A stretch of 27,110 nucleotides of DNA from Larix sibirica (Eukaryota > Streptophyta > Pinopsida > Pinales > Pinaceae): the NCBI GenBank assembly GCA_004151065.3, contig NWUY0300025093.1:1-27110 (forward strand), read 5' to 3'. Below are positions 1 to 10,068 of the stretch, one piece after another. The position numbers were made by a program, and so were the translations under genes. The stretch's first letter is position 1, and each line of letters opens with the position of its first letter. The notes below the pieces were generated by a model. It was not told the DNA's origin and did no database searches. It worked only from the letters and a program-made list of their open reading frames with translations.

Positions 1-1261
1 TATTATATTAATTATAGTTATAATAAAAATAAAAATAATTAATAAATGATAAAATAAAATTAAAAAAAATGTTTCATATGGTTAACAAAGAAAATATTTC
101 ATGGTCAAAGATATGGTGGTTCATTGGTGGGGATTGATGGGTTTCATTCCATCCACTCGGGTTCAATTTCGTTGAGACATCTTTTGGTTTGGATGACTGA
201 GTGATGGTTTACTCGACCTACCATTCACGATTTATGAAGAAGTTTGTTGAAATTTCCCATGCATATTAGCTTTCTTTGATTCCTTCGAAATAGCAGGAAG
301 ATAATTTTTTCACTGAAAAAAAAATTCATGAATTAAAATATATATACTCCACATCCCATGGTTAAACGTCTTGCGCGAACTAGCTTAAACTTTCCCTTTT
401 TCAATGCATTAATTTTTAATGCACCATCCAAAAATTAAAAAAAATAAAACTACACTCCTTTCCTTAGAAAATGTATTATAATCACTTCGGGTTTAGGGGA
501 TTCAACTAGGTATTCACGTCACTTTATTAGGTGCCTTGGTAGTTCACGTGGGCTTTTCTTGGATGATTAAAATCATTATCATATTTTACATAACAACGAC
601 CATAGCAACTAACGGCCTCTTATTGCCCCAAATCAAACTTGTGACCTTCGAACGAGCACATTTGTCTACGTCATGTTGATAGCCTTGTATTGTATTATTT
701 GCCAATAGGTCTTCCACTAGGATTAACACATTCGGATTCATTTGCCTTGGCCACATTCCACCACCACTATGCAAAAATTCGTTGTGCCCCCTTCTTAATG
801 ATTTCATGTACTAATTTGGGTTTTGTTTTGTTATTAGGAATGGGCATTTTGTTGTTATGCCGATGAAGGGTTCTAATTTCACTATGCTCTTGATGAGGAT
901 GGAACCTTATGCTTCCCTCTTTTCATTAGAGATGATTACTCACCAAGCATTGATGGATGATGTTTTGTTTAAATTTTGAGTGGTTGTTGTGTTATTGAGA
1001 ATGAAGTGTTATCAAAATTCCAAGCACTTTATTTTAGAGAGACATTGTTATTGGATATTTATGATTCACTCGTATAATAACAATTTGGGGTTTTTGTGAC
1101 TACGAGATAAAAAATGTTAATTGTGATATCTATTTAAGTAATGTTGTTATTATTATTAACAAAAAATATTCACATAAGTTAAGGATACTAGTTTATCAAT
1201 ATGTCAAAATAAATGAATAATATTTATTAATATATGATTTAATAATAATAATCTATTTTTA
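1..1261. other. AT-rich intergenic sequence, no gene seen
   Basis: This stretch is AT-rich with many homopolymer and AT-type simple runs. The longest open frame (minus strand, 586-807, 73 codons) has no recognisable motif and no partner frame. I see no coding signal, RNA gene or clear transposon terminus here. Confidence 0.5.
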
Positions 1262-1450
1262 AGGTCACAACCTAGCTAAACACTAAATTGGTGTATGCGA
1301 CCCTATTGTTTGTCTGACAAAAGACCCCCTTTGCAAAGTGATTCAACTGCTTAGTCTACAAAGGTGTACGTACCCCACACCAATTAGAATTTCAACACAT
1401 AACCTCCAAGGAGGAAATACATGTTCTTAACCATTAGACCCACTCAAACT
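1262..1450 (-). repeat. Possible tRNA-derived SINE fragment
   Basis: Read on the minus strand, the segment begins with a tRNA-like head. An A-box-like stretch lies at about 1438-1425 (TCTAATGGTTAAG) and a degenerate B-box-like stretch at about 1399-1387 (GTGTTGAAATTCT). A GT-rich body follows down to about 1262. This arrangement is typical of plant tRNA-derived SINEs. The B box is a poor match to GGTTCGANTCC, so the copy is old or the call is wrong. No target-site duplication was found. Confidence 0.35.
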
Positions 1451-2619
1451 GGAAATGATTTCTTGTAGGAGATGTTAGAAAGGAGTCAAAGATAACAATT
1501 CTACACCAATGTGTGCTTAACATTCCATTTGGGAGAGTGAAAACATAACAAGGAAACCTTTGTAATGAAAGTATTTGGCTCATGTGTTCAAGGATGTGTA
1601 ACCTTCATGTGTGAGTAATAAACAAAACATTTTGTTGGAGCTTTTCCTAATTGACATTTTCTCCAATGTAAAGTAGGATTGTTATTTTTTTGTTGCAAGG
1701 TTAAATGATTTTCCATGTAATATGCCCTTTTTTAATTACTATACCTAATATTCAACAACAAACAGAGGGAATGAGTGATGGTTTGATCTCTAATGCTATA
1801 AATGACAATAGCATAATATATTTTCCACTAAAAAATGTTTTAATGAGTTACCGAAAGGCATGGCCTCAACAATTTATAGATCATGTTGGTATCGTAGTGG
1901 GTGTTCTTTATACCTGTATGGTAAAGACTCGTGGTGAATATGATGAAAGTAGTGAGTTACTACTACTAGAAATAGAGAAGAGTAACCAACCAAAATTAAT
2001 GGGGTATTTAGACAAAGAAAAATCCTCAACATACTAAAAAACTAGAATCACATGGTTGGAGTAGAACATAGTGTCATTACTAATCAAATGGTGTTGCATC
2101 TTATGGAAGTACAAGAAGGAATAAGAATGCACATTATAATTTTAGTATGAAGAGGAGCAATTAACCATGAGGATACTAGAGATGAGAAGCTTTTGATATT
2201 CATTGGTAATAGTTCTTTTCTAAAAGCATAATTTGGAATACCCTATTAAGGTGGACAAATAAACGCTAAAAAATCAACAGATTGCTCAAAACCCTAAAAA
2301 ACTAAAAACCGACATGTTCCAATTAATAAACAAGACAAACATTATTTATACTTCCTCTCCCATGCTAAAAAAGAGAGTGAGATTTGCTTCTCTTGATGAT
2401 GAACCTGCTTGAAAGGTTCGAAACTGTCGAGTTTTAAAATTCTTCCGCAGTCTTCCTTCCATCACTAAAAAATCAATAGTTGAGAAAAGTAGCTAGAAGT
2501 ATATTTTAGTGTGCTTTAAAAAAGAAGAAGAGGAAAAACACATTTATTTTGCTCATTTAAATATGCCTTGACATGATTTGACTAGGTGTGAGAGTTTTGA
2601 TATTATTTACAAATGGGTA
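1451..2619. other. Intergenic, possibly the decayed 5' part of a Ty3/gypsy element
   Basis: A 110-codon open frame at 1705-2037 (plus) has no motif I recognise. Sequence from about 2040 to 2620 lies directly upstream of recognisable gag remnants and could be their decayed N-terminal part, but every frame is broken by stops. I could not identify an LTR or primer-binding site. Confidence 0.3.
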
Positions 2620-3047
2620 TCAAATATATTGTGATTAAATGGGAACACTTCAAGGAATTGATCAAATCACAATTCTATCCCATACACTATGAAGACTTTA
2701 ACTAATGAGATGGCAATATTACATGCAAGGGAAAGGATAAATTATTTAAAATTGCACACCCAAGTTCCAGAGGGAATCCTTTATGTTAGGTATGTCACTA
2801 GAAGGACCTAGGGTAGTAGTGAAGTACCTTGGAGGTCTACATGGTCATATTTGATGACAATTGTAGCTTATGAATGTTAGAAGCATAGAAGAAGCAAGCA
2901 ATAAAGTTCTCTATATTGAACTAGGCATGAAAAGGGAGCAACAAAATAATTAAGAAATGACACCCCCCAAAAAACTCAAAGAAAGTTGCAAACATTGTGC
3001 ATAAGAAAAAATATCCCAAGACGCACTACAAACATTGTCATGTAGAT
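2620..3047 (+). pseudogene. Ty3/gypsy gag remnant (capsid part and first half of zinc knuckle)
   Basis: Gag of Ty3/gypsy retrotransposons forms the virus-like particle. Three collinear pieces are visible in different frames. From 2640 a block reads WEHFKELIKSQFYPIHYEDF, the usual 'W..fK..i..qFyP..y' gag motif. From 2783 a block reads SLEGPRVVVKYLGGLHGHI followed by MNVRSIEEASNKV and ends near 2951, resembling the 'YL.GL...I...l......vEEA...A' part of plant gag. From about 2977 a Lys-rich stretch leads into Y-K-H-C-H-V-D at 3027-3047, the start of a CCHC zinc knuckle whose first Cys is now Tyr. Several stops and frameshifts make it non-functional. It continues after the insert at 3705. Confidence 0.72.
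3030..3047 (+). repeat. Target-site duplication, left copy (18 bp)
   Basis: These 18 bases (AAACATTGTCATGTAGAT) recur perfectly at 3705-3722. They fall exactly on the zinc-knuckle codons of the gag remnant and bracket a foreign RNase H-bearing segment. An 18-bp flank is far too long for an LTR element (usually 5 bp) and fits LINE target-primed reverse transcription. Confidence 0.75.
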
Positions 3048-3704
3048 CCAGGTAGGGGCTCCAATTCTAAAGTTGAATTCTCGACCCTTTGGTTGCTTCT
3101 CTACTTTGCATTGATACAAAGGGTTCGAAAGTTGTAGGTTTTAGGAGACTCAAAGGTTGTAATAGACTGGGCCAATCAAAGGAACAAGGTGGAAGTCATT
3201 CAACTTAAACATTTGTTGATGCAGGTGTGCGCTTCCATTTAGGAATTTGAGAGGACGTTGTTTACTCATATCTTCACATAATTAAATCATAAGGAAGATG
3301 AATTGTCTAAAGAGGCATTGATGATGATTGATGGTTCCTTTGTGTCCTATGAATTCTATGATGGACACGAGTGATAAGCCATGGAATTTCCTTTTTAATC
3401 TCAAAATGGTGCTTAGTATGAATACGCAGGCCGCAACAGACATGTCTTAGTGATGCTGAAGTATTGAAAGGAAAGAAGTTTGAAGTGATTTGTTTTTGGT
3501 TTGTTGAAATATGGTTTTTGGTAACAGGTGTGTGAGGTAAAGGATGGAAATTGATTATAGGTAAAGGGATATTTTTACAATGACTTATGATAGTTACTAT
3601 GATGTAAAAAGACTAACATCATAAACACTATATTAGTATTAATCAATCCCTCTTTGGATAGTCACCAATGTATATTCTTTTTTTTGGAATATAATTTTTT
3701 TTTT
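3048..3704 (+). mobile_element. 5'-truncated LINE-like insertion inside gypsy gag
   Basis: The 657-bp segment lies between perfect 18-bp direct repeats and interrupts the gag zinc knuckle. Its first part encodes the C-terminal portion of an RNase H domain, as in plant LINE ORF2. The remainder (3375-3704) is non-coding, as expected for a LINE 3' region. Unusually, the end next to the right repeat is T-rich (about 3678-3704) rather than a poly(A) tail on the coding strand. The 18-bp duplication supports a LINE mechanism; the tail chemistry is the weak point. Confidence 0.6.
3060..3374 (+). pseudogene. RNase H domain remnant (LINE-type)
   Basis: RNase H degrades the RNA strand of the RNA/DNA hybrid during retrotransposition. 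One frame from 3060 to the TGA at 3372-3374 keeps several family landmarks. These are an 'N..vE' segment with the catalytic Glu, VLGDSKVVIDWANQ with the catalytic Asp, and LNHKEDELSKEAL corresponding to the 'RELN..AD.LSKE.L' motif near the C-terminus. Three in-frame stops (one before VLGDSK and two between it and LNHKED) and the missing N-terminal catalytic Asp region show it is dead and 5'-truncated. It shares the LSKEAL phrase with the minus-strand relic at 5466-5815, so both probably come from one LINE lineage. Confidence 0.75.
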
Positions 3705-3722
3705 AAACATTGTCATGTAGAT
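3705..3722 (+). repeat. Target-site duplication, right copy (18 bp)
   Basis: Identical to 3030-3047 over all 18 bases. The gag reading resumes immediately downstream, which is what an insertion that duplicated its target would leave. Confidence 0.75.
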
Positions 3723-3860
3723 GAACACATATGAAAAGTGTTAGAATTTTCATCAAAAATTGTGTCTAGAATGGTACAAGTTCAAGAAAGGATCAATGAA
3801 AATAACAAGAATAGAAGGTTAAGAGATATGAGACAATTATAATGTGGGTTGAAACCTTGG
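3723..3860 (+). pseudogene. Ty3/gypsy gag remnant, second half of zinc knuckle and downstream
   Basis: This resumes the gag interrupted at 3047. The His of the knuckle is at 3726-3728, and after a small frame slip Y-E-K-C follows at 3730-3741. Then comes a stop and NFHQKL, equivalent to the 'EKCW.LHPeL' motif of plant gypsy gag. The C-x2-C-x4-H-x4-C spacing is recovered once the insert and a 2-nt loss are allowed for. A Lys-rich tail follows and then decays. Confidence 0.62.
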
Positions 3861-4210
3861 TTGTGTTATATACAAGAGAAAAATGAACTTGAAGATAGAT
3901 AAAGATAAGATAATTTTATTAATGTCCAAAAATTGACCACAAAAATAGGTAAATGGCACTGCTAAGTACAATAGTGTTGACACAATGCAAAATCATAAAA
4001 ATGACTCATATATTAAATGATATGTAGAAGGTAAAGTACTAATATCAACTAAAATCCTAAAGATCAAACCCTAAGAGTGGAACTAGAAGAAAAATATACA
4101 AGGATGATATATACAAAATCCTTAATACAAATATTGTAGGTGTATCACAACTCACTAACTCTGGCTCTCCTAATATCCAAGGTTGAATAGAGACAAATTT
4201 ATATAGAAGA
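3861..4210. other. Spacer between gag and protease remnants
   Basis: All frames are closed. By position this should be the gag-protease linker of the same gypsy copy, but I recognise no motif in it. Confidence 0.4.
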
Positions 4211-4558
4211 TTGTCTATAGGAGGAATTAGAGGAAGGAGTGCACTCTTCCATGTCAAGGTTCATACGAAGAACATGAAGGCAACTGTTCTTTTCAATAGT
4301 TGTTCTCAATGCAATTTGATTTTTGTAACTTTAATTGATGAACTTGGTAAGGAAATATATGAGCATCTACATCCATGTTCATTTATTTGGTTGTAAAAGA
4401 ATTAAATTGTGAGAATAACAAGGCATTGTAAAATTAAGTTCACCATTAATTATTTTTTCATTGAGGTTGAATGTGATGTAGCACCACTTAATGCATACAA
4501 TATGATGTTTGGAAGCCCTTATCTATGGGATAGGGATGCACTCTTTTACATAAGATAA
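4211..4558 (+). pseudogene. Ty3/gypsy retropepsin (aspartic protease) remnant
   Basis: Retropepsin cleaves the Gag-Pol polyprotein. One frame runs 4211-4558 with two internal stops near 4394-4405. It shows SALFHVKVHTKNMKATVLF, then the active-site region, LIDELGKEIYEH, a Val-Glu-Cys-Asp-Val-Ala-Pro-Leu strand, and MMFGSPYLWDRDALFY. The last is the 'v.GsPYl..RDa.f' motif typical of plant gypsy proteases. The catalytic D-S/T-G-S is now N-S-C-S (Asn at 4295-4297, Cys at 4301-4303), so both the catalytic Asp and the Gly are lost. It lies downstream of gag in the same orientation, as expected for one decayed element. I could not recognise reverse transcriptase or integrase further on. Confidence 0.72.
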
Positions 4559-5465
4559 CAAATATCATGTGTTCAGAGGTAGTGGGACCTACTTCATTAA
4601 GGTGCATGAGGGAAATAATCAAATGGTTTGGGCAAGAAACTAATAAGCAACAACCAGAAGACGAGTACTTCAAATTAGGATGAGGAAGTTGACTTGGAGA
4701 AAAAATTGGCAGCTATGTGCTTCCACCTCTTCTTCGCAATTGAGTTTTTGAGGAACCCAAACTCCTAAAATACGAAGAGGTGTGATCTAAATTGAATTAA
4801 AAACACATATAGTCTTGAGGGGATCAATAACAAGTTTGCAAAGTGCGGATGGGTCAGAAAAAAGAATGAAGTTTGATGGTTCAAAGGAACAAAATCCATG
4901 TGATATGTAACATGTCCATGTGATATGCCTTGAGTTATCAAAGTTGACTTTGTCTTAGATAAATTAATCATGCCGTGGAGAGTGGGGTAAGGACATTTGA
5001 TATAAAGTAAGCTAGAATTGTCTTTTGAACATATATATGATACATGCTTATGGTTAAATCTTGAGTATTAGTTTTTTATGTTGATGTGTAGATGCACAAA
5101 CTATGAATGATGCCTATATATGTTTTTGTTGAGAATATGGTTTTTGAACTGTATATTAAGCTTTTTATAGCTTTATGTGATTGGAGGAAGGGGCATTTTA
5201 TGCACTCTATGTATGCTAAAGACTGCTATGTCTATTTTTCAAGAAGAAAAAAACGTACTTTTGCTATTACTGAGAATCAAAAAGTACATATCCACTGTAT
5301 TGGTACACTTCAAATACCGTGCACAAAATCCAAGCTTTGCAGAAAAACAGAAGAAGCTAGGCAGACCCATAAGACAAAAACAGAGTGCCAAGAAGCAAGG
5401 AGGATAACACTCCTCAAAACAGAGTTATAAGGAAAAAAACTTAGGTTGTTGAAACAAAATGATAG
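4559..5465. other. Intergenic or decayed retroelement sequence
   Basis: A short plus-strand stretch after the protease (about 4680-4770) could be the protease-to-RT linker of the gypsy copy. Beyond that no conserved pol motif can be read. Two overlapping open frames at 5107-5430 and 5177-5407 have no motifs and are probably chance. Confidence 0.35.
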
Positions 5466-5815
5466 CTAGTCATCAAACATCAAATAGGACCCCCCATCTG
5501 ACAAGACACCTTCAGTCCATTCTTCCCAATGAATCCATCCCACCTCACCATCCAAAGCTTCCTTAGATAGAGCATTTGCTACAACATTTAACTCTCTCTA
5601 TATATGATTGATCGACCAATCATAGAAAAGATCCAACATAGCTTCCACTCTTTTACACTAATGATTCAGAACAATCTGGCTTAGCCTGAAATTTTTATTT
5701 GCCCATTGTATAATCACCATTGAGTCCTCAAATATCTTGATAGAGTCTATGCCAAACAAATTTGCCACTTTGATTAACCTCAATAATTTACGAATCAACC
5801 ATGTTTTTTCTTTCT
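5466..5815 (-). pseudogene. RNase H domain remnant (LINE-type), minus strand
   Basis: Read on the minus strand, one frame ending with TAG at 5468-5466 contains a GIDSIKIFEDSMVIIQWANK block (the 'GDS..ii.W.N' region, with Gly replaced by Glu before the catalytic Asp). Next comes an aromatic 'FYDWSINHI' strand, then RELNVVANALSKEAL, the conserved 'RELN..AD.LSKEAL' motif. In that motif the catalytic Asp of AD is replaced by Asn. A Trp/Glu-rich C-terminus follows. Two in-frame TAG stops mark it as dead. Upstream (to about 5935) a possible earlier part of the domain is frameshifted. It is the same subfamily as 3060-3374 but inserted in the opposite orientation. Confidence 0.72.
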
Positions 5816-6790
5816 TTTTCCAGTTAGATGTTCAACCTCCACACATTGGCTTTGGTCTATGTCCTTTGGGAAGTCATCAATTACCCACCAACTGCCACTT
5901 GGGGGGCTATACCATTCAGCGAATTTAGGGCCCTTTTGCTACATTGAGGCATGACCACCTAGCTAAAAACCTTAGCTAACACATATGAACTCAAACTGAC
6001 AACACTTGGATTTGAACCTAAAATTCCGAAAGCCCCAAAGACCGAAGGAGGGTGGTTTTACCAATCCACTTGTAAGCCTAAGCTCAAACCCATGCTTTCT
6101 TATATTAAAATTTTCAAAATAGTTTTCCAATAAAACTACCTCTTAACACTATTAAATAAGTAATATCATAGTCATAACGATATTAAATAAGCAATATGCT
6201 ATGATATGTTTAAACGTTTCAACATGATTTGAAATCCCTTTAGCCAATGCCATTTTGCGACATTATATACATAGTTTAATGTATATAATATCTATCTATA
6301 TAATATGATTTGAAATCCCTTTTACCATATCCATGGAAATTTTTTTAATATATATTTTAGTGTCAATAGTATTTTTTAATGTGATAATGCATTGAGAAAC
6401 ATCTGATAAAGTCTATGACAATATTAAACATGCATTTGTTAGAAATTGAGAAATGGGTCCCTTTTATAATACATTAACACAAAAGTTCCTTTATCATATT
6501 AATACATTAATATAACTCGTTGTTAAAAGGGATTGCCAACTCCTTAAGCCTTTGTAAAGAAATTTATAACGCTAGGGATACATTTGAGCTTCCAATGTCA
6601 TTATCCTTGGGCATGCATCCATCCATTAGAATTTGCCTTCAAATGGCAACTTTAACCCCACTTATAATGTAATCACAAAGAAAAGCTTTAGTTGCATACC
6701 ATCTTGGTTGGTTAAAAGTTTGGTTCATTATTTGATGTGGTGGTCCCCTGAGTGTAAGTATTAAAAATTTGATTTGACTTTACTCTAAAA
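5816..6790. other. Intergenic sequence with weak direct repeats
   Basis: The part nearest the RNase H relic may belong to the same LINE. Around 6160-6330 are AT-rich direct repeats, for example ATGATTTGAAATCCCTTT at about 6219 and again near 6305. No gene is seen. Confidence 0.4.
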
Positions 6791-6794
6791 AGAC

Positions 6795-6938
6795 CCTCTA
6801 AATCTATTCATTGCCATGAATTTTCTTCATTATTTTAATTCACCTCTAAATCTATTCATTGCCATGAATTGTGTTAGTTAATTTAATTCACCACTAAATC
6901 TATTCATTCCCATGAATTGTCTTCATTATTTTAATTCA
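6795..6938. repeat. 48-bp direct repeat, three copies
   Basis: Three adjacent copies (6795-6842, 6843-6890, 6891-6938) share CTAAATCTATTCATT..CATGAATT and a T-rich tail ending in TTTAATTCA. The period is exactly 48 bp and the copies differ by only a few substitutions. No coding potential. Confidence 0.85.
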
Positions 6939-7164
6939 TATTATATTCCTAATAATTTCCATTATGTACATAAAGACAAGGCTTAACATTTAACTATGGA
7001 AAGATATATTTTAACATTTACTATATAGTTCCATAAAGATTTACCTTTAGAATTAGCACAAGGTTTGAACATAGTCCACTTAAAATGTCAAGGAGAGGGA
7101 CAAAGGTAATGATGAATCAACCATCTAATAATGACATCAATCATTATTGGAAGTCCTTGTGAAC

Positions 7165-7197
7165 TATCTCATGTGTAGTACATCTACACATGAGATA
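7165..7197. repeat. Perfect inverted repeat, 14-bp arms with 5-nt loop
   Basis: Arms 7165-7178 and 7184-7197 are exact reverse complements (core CTCATGTGTAG / CTACACATGAG) around the loop TACAT. The hairpin is isolated in intergenic DNA, with no U-run that would suggest a Pol III terminator and no recognised flanking gene. Confidence 0.8.
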
Positions 7198-7651
7198 TGC
7201 TTTGCCATTTGAGTGGGATGATGAGATGATTGGATGATGAGGGAATCTATTCTATAGAATTTCATTGTACCTCTCTCACACTAATAACTAACCAAACAAG
7301 CAAAACCTATTCAACAAGTTTATAACACAATCTTACTTTATTGGGAGAGAGAACTACAATATTATTTTATTCCACCTTTTCCATTTAAATAATAAAACAA
7401 ACTATGCATTTCAAGCTAAGCAAATAAAACAAAAGATTCATGTGAACAACCGACCCTACTCTACTCTACTTGCTTTGATGATTAAATGTAAACTAAATAA
7501 TAATCATAATAGGTCTCTCTAATTATTATTAGACTCAACCTCTATAGGTTTTGTTCATTTTTTAGGGCAGTGTCTATAATGGGTAGATGTGATGCTATTA
7601 GCCAACCAATCATGACTCTTCCAAAAAGAAAATATGAACGTTTAGGGTATC

Positions 7652-7703
7652 AAAAAAGTGTAAGTACATCAATGATAAAAAAAAGTGTAAGTACATTAAT
7701 GAT
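7652..7703. repeat. Tandem direct repeat, about 26 bp x 2
   Basis: Two adjacent copies of an A-run followed by GTGTAAGTACATYAATGAT, differing by one substitution and two A residues. Confidence 0.8.
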
Positions 7704-8620
7704 AAGGGGAGACTTTATTTTGTTTAGAATTAGTATTTTGTTTTAGTGTTGTTTAGGAGGGATTTTAGTCTTTTTTATTGAAGGATTTGTGATTTAATTA
7801 TAGTTTTATTAGGAAATATGTTCTTTATTGTTTGATGCGTTTAATCAAATGCATTTTTTTTTTTTCCAAACAAAATTTAATGGAGTAGTTTAATTTAATG
7901 GAGTAATCTATTTGTTAGATGTTTTGGACTTTTTAGTTTTTTTTTATTGGAATTTTGGATTTTTTAAATTCTAAAATCTAAATTTTGAAGTGTTCAAATC
8001 ATGTTTTTGAATGCATAAATAGATTCAAAATCTTCAAATACCCTAAGGACATCCAAATTGTACAAGTTTAACAACTATCATATACTTTTTCAATAATTAA
8101 TCTAAAATTTCTACCATATTCTGTGAAAAACAAGCTAGAAAAAAATACATAAAAAGTCGAAAACATATAACATTTAAACTCATACAAATTGAATACTCCA
8201 AAACATTATGTAAAAATATATACTTTCTATTTTAAAATATAAATTTAATAGACTTAAATTAACAAGTTTAAACCAACATAATTATATTTTCCCAAACAAA
8301 ACCTAATATATAAACATAAATTGAAAAGAAAAAAATGATTTATTTTTAAAATATTAAATATAAACTTAATAAGCTGATAACATCTTTGATCTTGTTTGAT
8401 AGGTAGTAGAAAAATCATGATAGTAGATAATTTTCCATGTATTGTTGTTGATATTTTGTTATGGGAAGGTCTTTTGCACCTTTTTGGTTTGCATATCTAC
8501 AAGTCCCCATCATATGATGCCTTTATCCTTCATTTTATTTATATAAAATACATTATTATGGAAGTTTACAAAGTATATATGTTTTTTTTTTATTTAGATT
8601 TTGTTTATAATTGTTTTAAA

Positions 8621-8637
8621 TTATTATTATTATTATT
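8621..8637. repeat. (TTA)n microsatellite
   Basis: Uninterrupted TTA repeats of five to six units, in an otherwise T-rich tract. Confidence 0.85.
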
Positions 8638-8766
8638 GTGTTTGGGAATGTTTTTGTCATCATTTAAAATAATAGTTTTTTTTTTATATATTTTATTTTT
8701 TTGTTGCATTGAGAAGGCACATTTTAATAGATTGGGTGGGGAAGTGTCCACATGTCTAGTAAAAAA

Positions 8767-8903
8767 ATAAAAAGTAAGAATATATGCATAAGTGTGCTGT
8801 AGCATAATGGAGCCCGGGTGGGAGGAAGTGTCTATCTTTCCCATAAAAAAAAATGAAAACAAAAAATAAGAATGCATGCATTAGTGTGTTGTAGCATAGT
8901 GGT
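8767..8903 (+). repeat. Diverged direct repeat, about 95-bp period
   Basis: An A-rich stretch followed by GTAAGAATATATGCATAAGTGTGCTGTAGCATAATGG-type sequence (about 8767-8811) recurs with changes at about 8862-8903. The second copy merges into the SINE-like head described next. Confidence 0.65.
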
Positions 8904-9010
8904 GAGAGGGATGTGTGTTGTAATTTAGTGGTGAAAAGTTTGTAGATTTGATCCCTCTCAACGCTTTGTAGAACCGGAGTTAGATGGATCTATACTGGTT
9001 ATAGTTAATT
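8880..9010 (+). repeat. Probable tRNA-derived SINE head
   Basis: TAGCATAGTGG at 8892-8902 is a good Pol III A box. GATTTGATCC at 8945-8954 fits the B box consensus (GGTTCGANTCC) apart from two bases. A second A-box-like stretch (TAATTTAGTGGTGA) starts at 8921. The downstream body is unrelated to any tRNA 3' half, so this is not a tRNA gene. Tail and target duplication were not identified. Confidence 0.45.
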
Positions 9011-10068
9011 CAAGGTATATACTTATAGATTGGGGAATGTCAATCACATATCTATCTTATGACTAACATCTATACACGCTATTGAATATACAAACTATTC
9101 AATACACACTTCAAATAAGAAGATATTTTCTTTTCTTTTATTATGAAATTCATCAAATTTATTGTAGATATTATTGTTTATTTAGAGATCTTCACACTTC
9201 GAGAACATGAATTCAACCACTTTGGACATCACTAGTTGGTCAAGTCCTACCAAAAGGGTTTTGATCTCCCTAAGAGTGTGGGATGTTGTTTAGCCTCTCG
9301 ATATAGTAAAGGCCATCATGTATATTGTAAGTGGGTTGGGCATGGCAACATACATAGTTCTTTAACCCTAGCATTGTCAGAATTCCACCCTGGCGTTCAT
9401 TGGGTGGAGCTAAGCATAAAGTGGTCACTTTAATGAATGACACAATTCAACAATAGCATGCTTGCTACATTGTGATAAGTGAAAGTTTATTAAAAAAGAT
9501 TGTGGATTCATTATGAAGACCAAAAATTGTGTTGTGCTTTTCATTAAACAACTTATTCAATTCAAAAAAAAGTTGTTACATATCCTAGATTTAGCTTTGT
9601 TAAAAACCTCTTATCTTACGACCCTATTATTCGAACAAATTGGAAATTACACATGAATCATGTCAACTTTCAAAAGAGCACACAAGATTGAACCTCATCT
9701 ACAATATATAGACTCTACTTAAAGTACGTATTCACTGTAGTGTATAACTTGCTTCCTCTTGAATTCAACTATTAAGAAAGACAACGCTACCCATACTTCC
9801 TCATAGAATTTTGGCCAAGCTTAATCTTATATCTTTGTATCTCTTCTCTTCTCATCTTTCTCCAACTATTTATTAAATTAAACATTGCATTTTTTTAAAT
9901 TAAATTAATATTCATATGAAATATCACTCAAAGTATGTCAAACTTCACCATACTTAAAGGTTTTATGCCTTATATAAACTAACCCAACCAACTTTGAACA
10001 GTATGTTAGTATGTTACTAATCTTGACACTACTAATATTACTATGCTATAATTTTAATGTGCACTAGA
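9011..10068. other. Intergenic sequence, no gene seen
   Basis: Frames are short. The 65-codon plus frame at 9236-9433 carries no motif I recognise. No repeats or RNA genes stand out. Confidence 0.45.

Larger units (their letters stand above)
7198..8766. other. AT-rich intergenic sequence
   Basis: Mostly A/T with poly-T and poly-A runs. It contains a two-copy direct repeat at 7652-7703 (core AAGTGTAAGTACAT.AATGAT) and a (TTA)n microsatellite at about 8621-8637. The 124-codon open frame at 8396-8770 is very Phe/Leu/Tyr-rich because it reads poly-T DNA, and I do not regard it as a gene. Confidence 0.5.

Noticed and set aside
1705-2037. 110-codon plus-strand open frame
   Set aside because: No recognisable motif, AT-rich context with no gene-like composition shift, and it lies beside decayed retroelement sequence. 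Could be retroelement leader; not enough for a gene call.
4559-5465. Reverse transcriptase or integrase of the gypsy element
   Set aside because: I looked for the YxDD region and the zinc-binding HHCC pattern in all frames downstream of the protease and could not read either.
8396-8877. Overlapping 124-codon plus and 90-codon minus frames
   Set aside because: Both arise from poly-T/poly-A and TTA-repeat DNA; the products are low-complexity Phe/Leu/Tyr or Asn/Lys strings.
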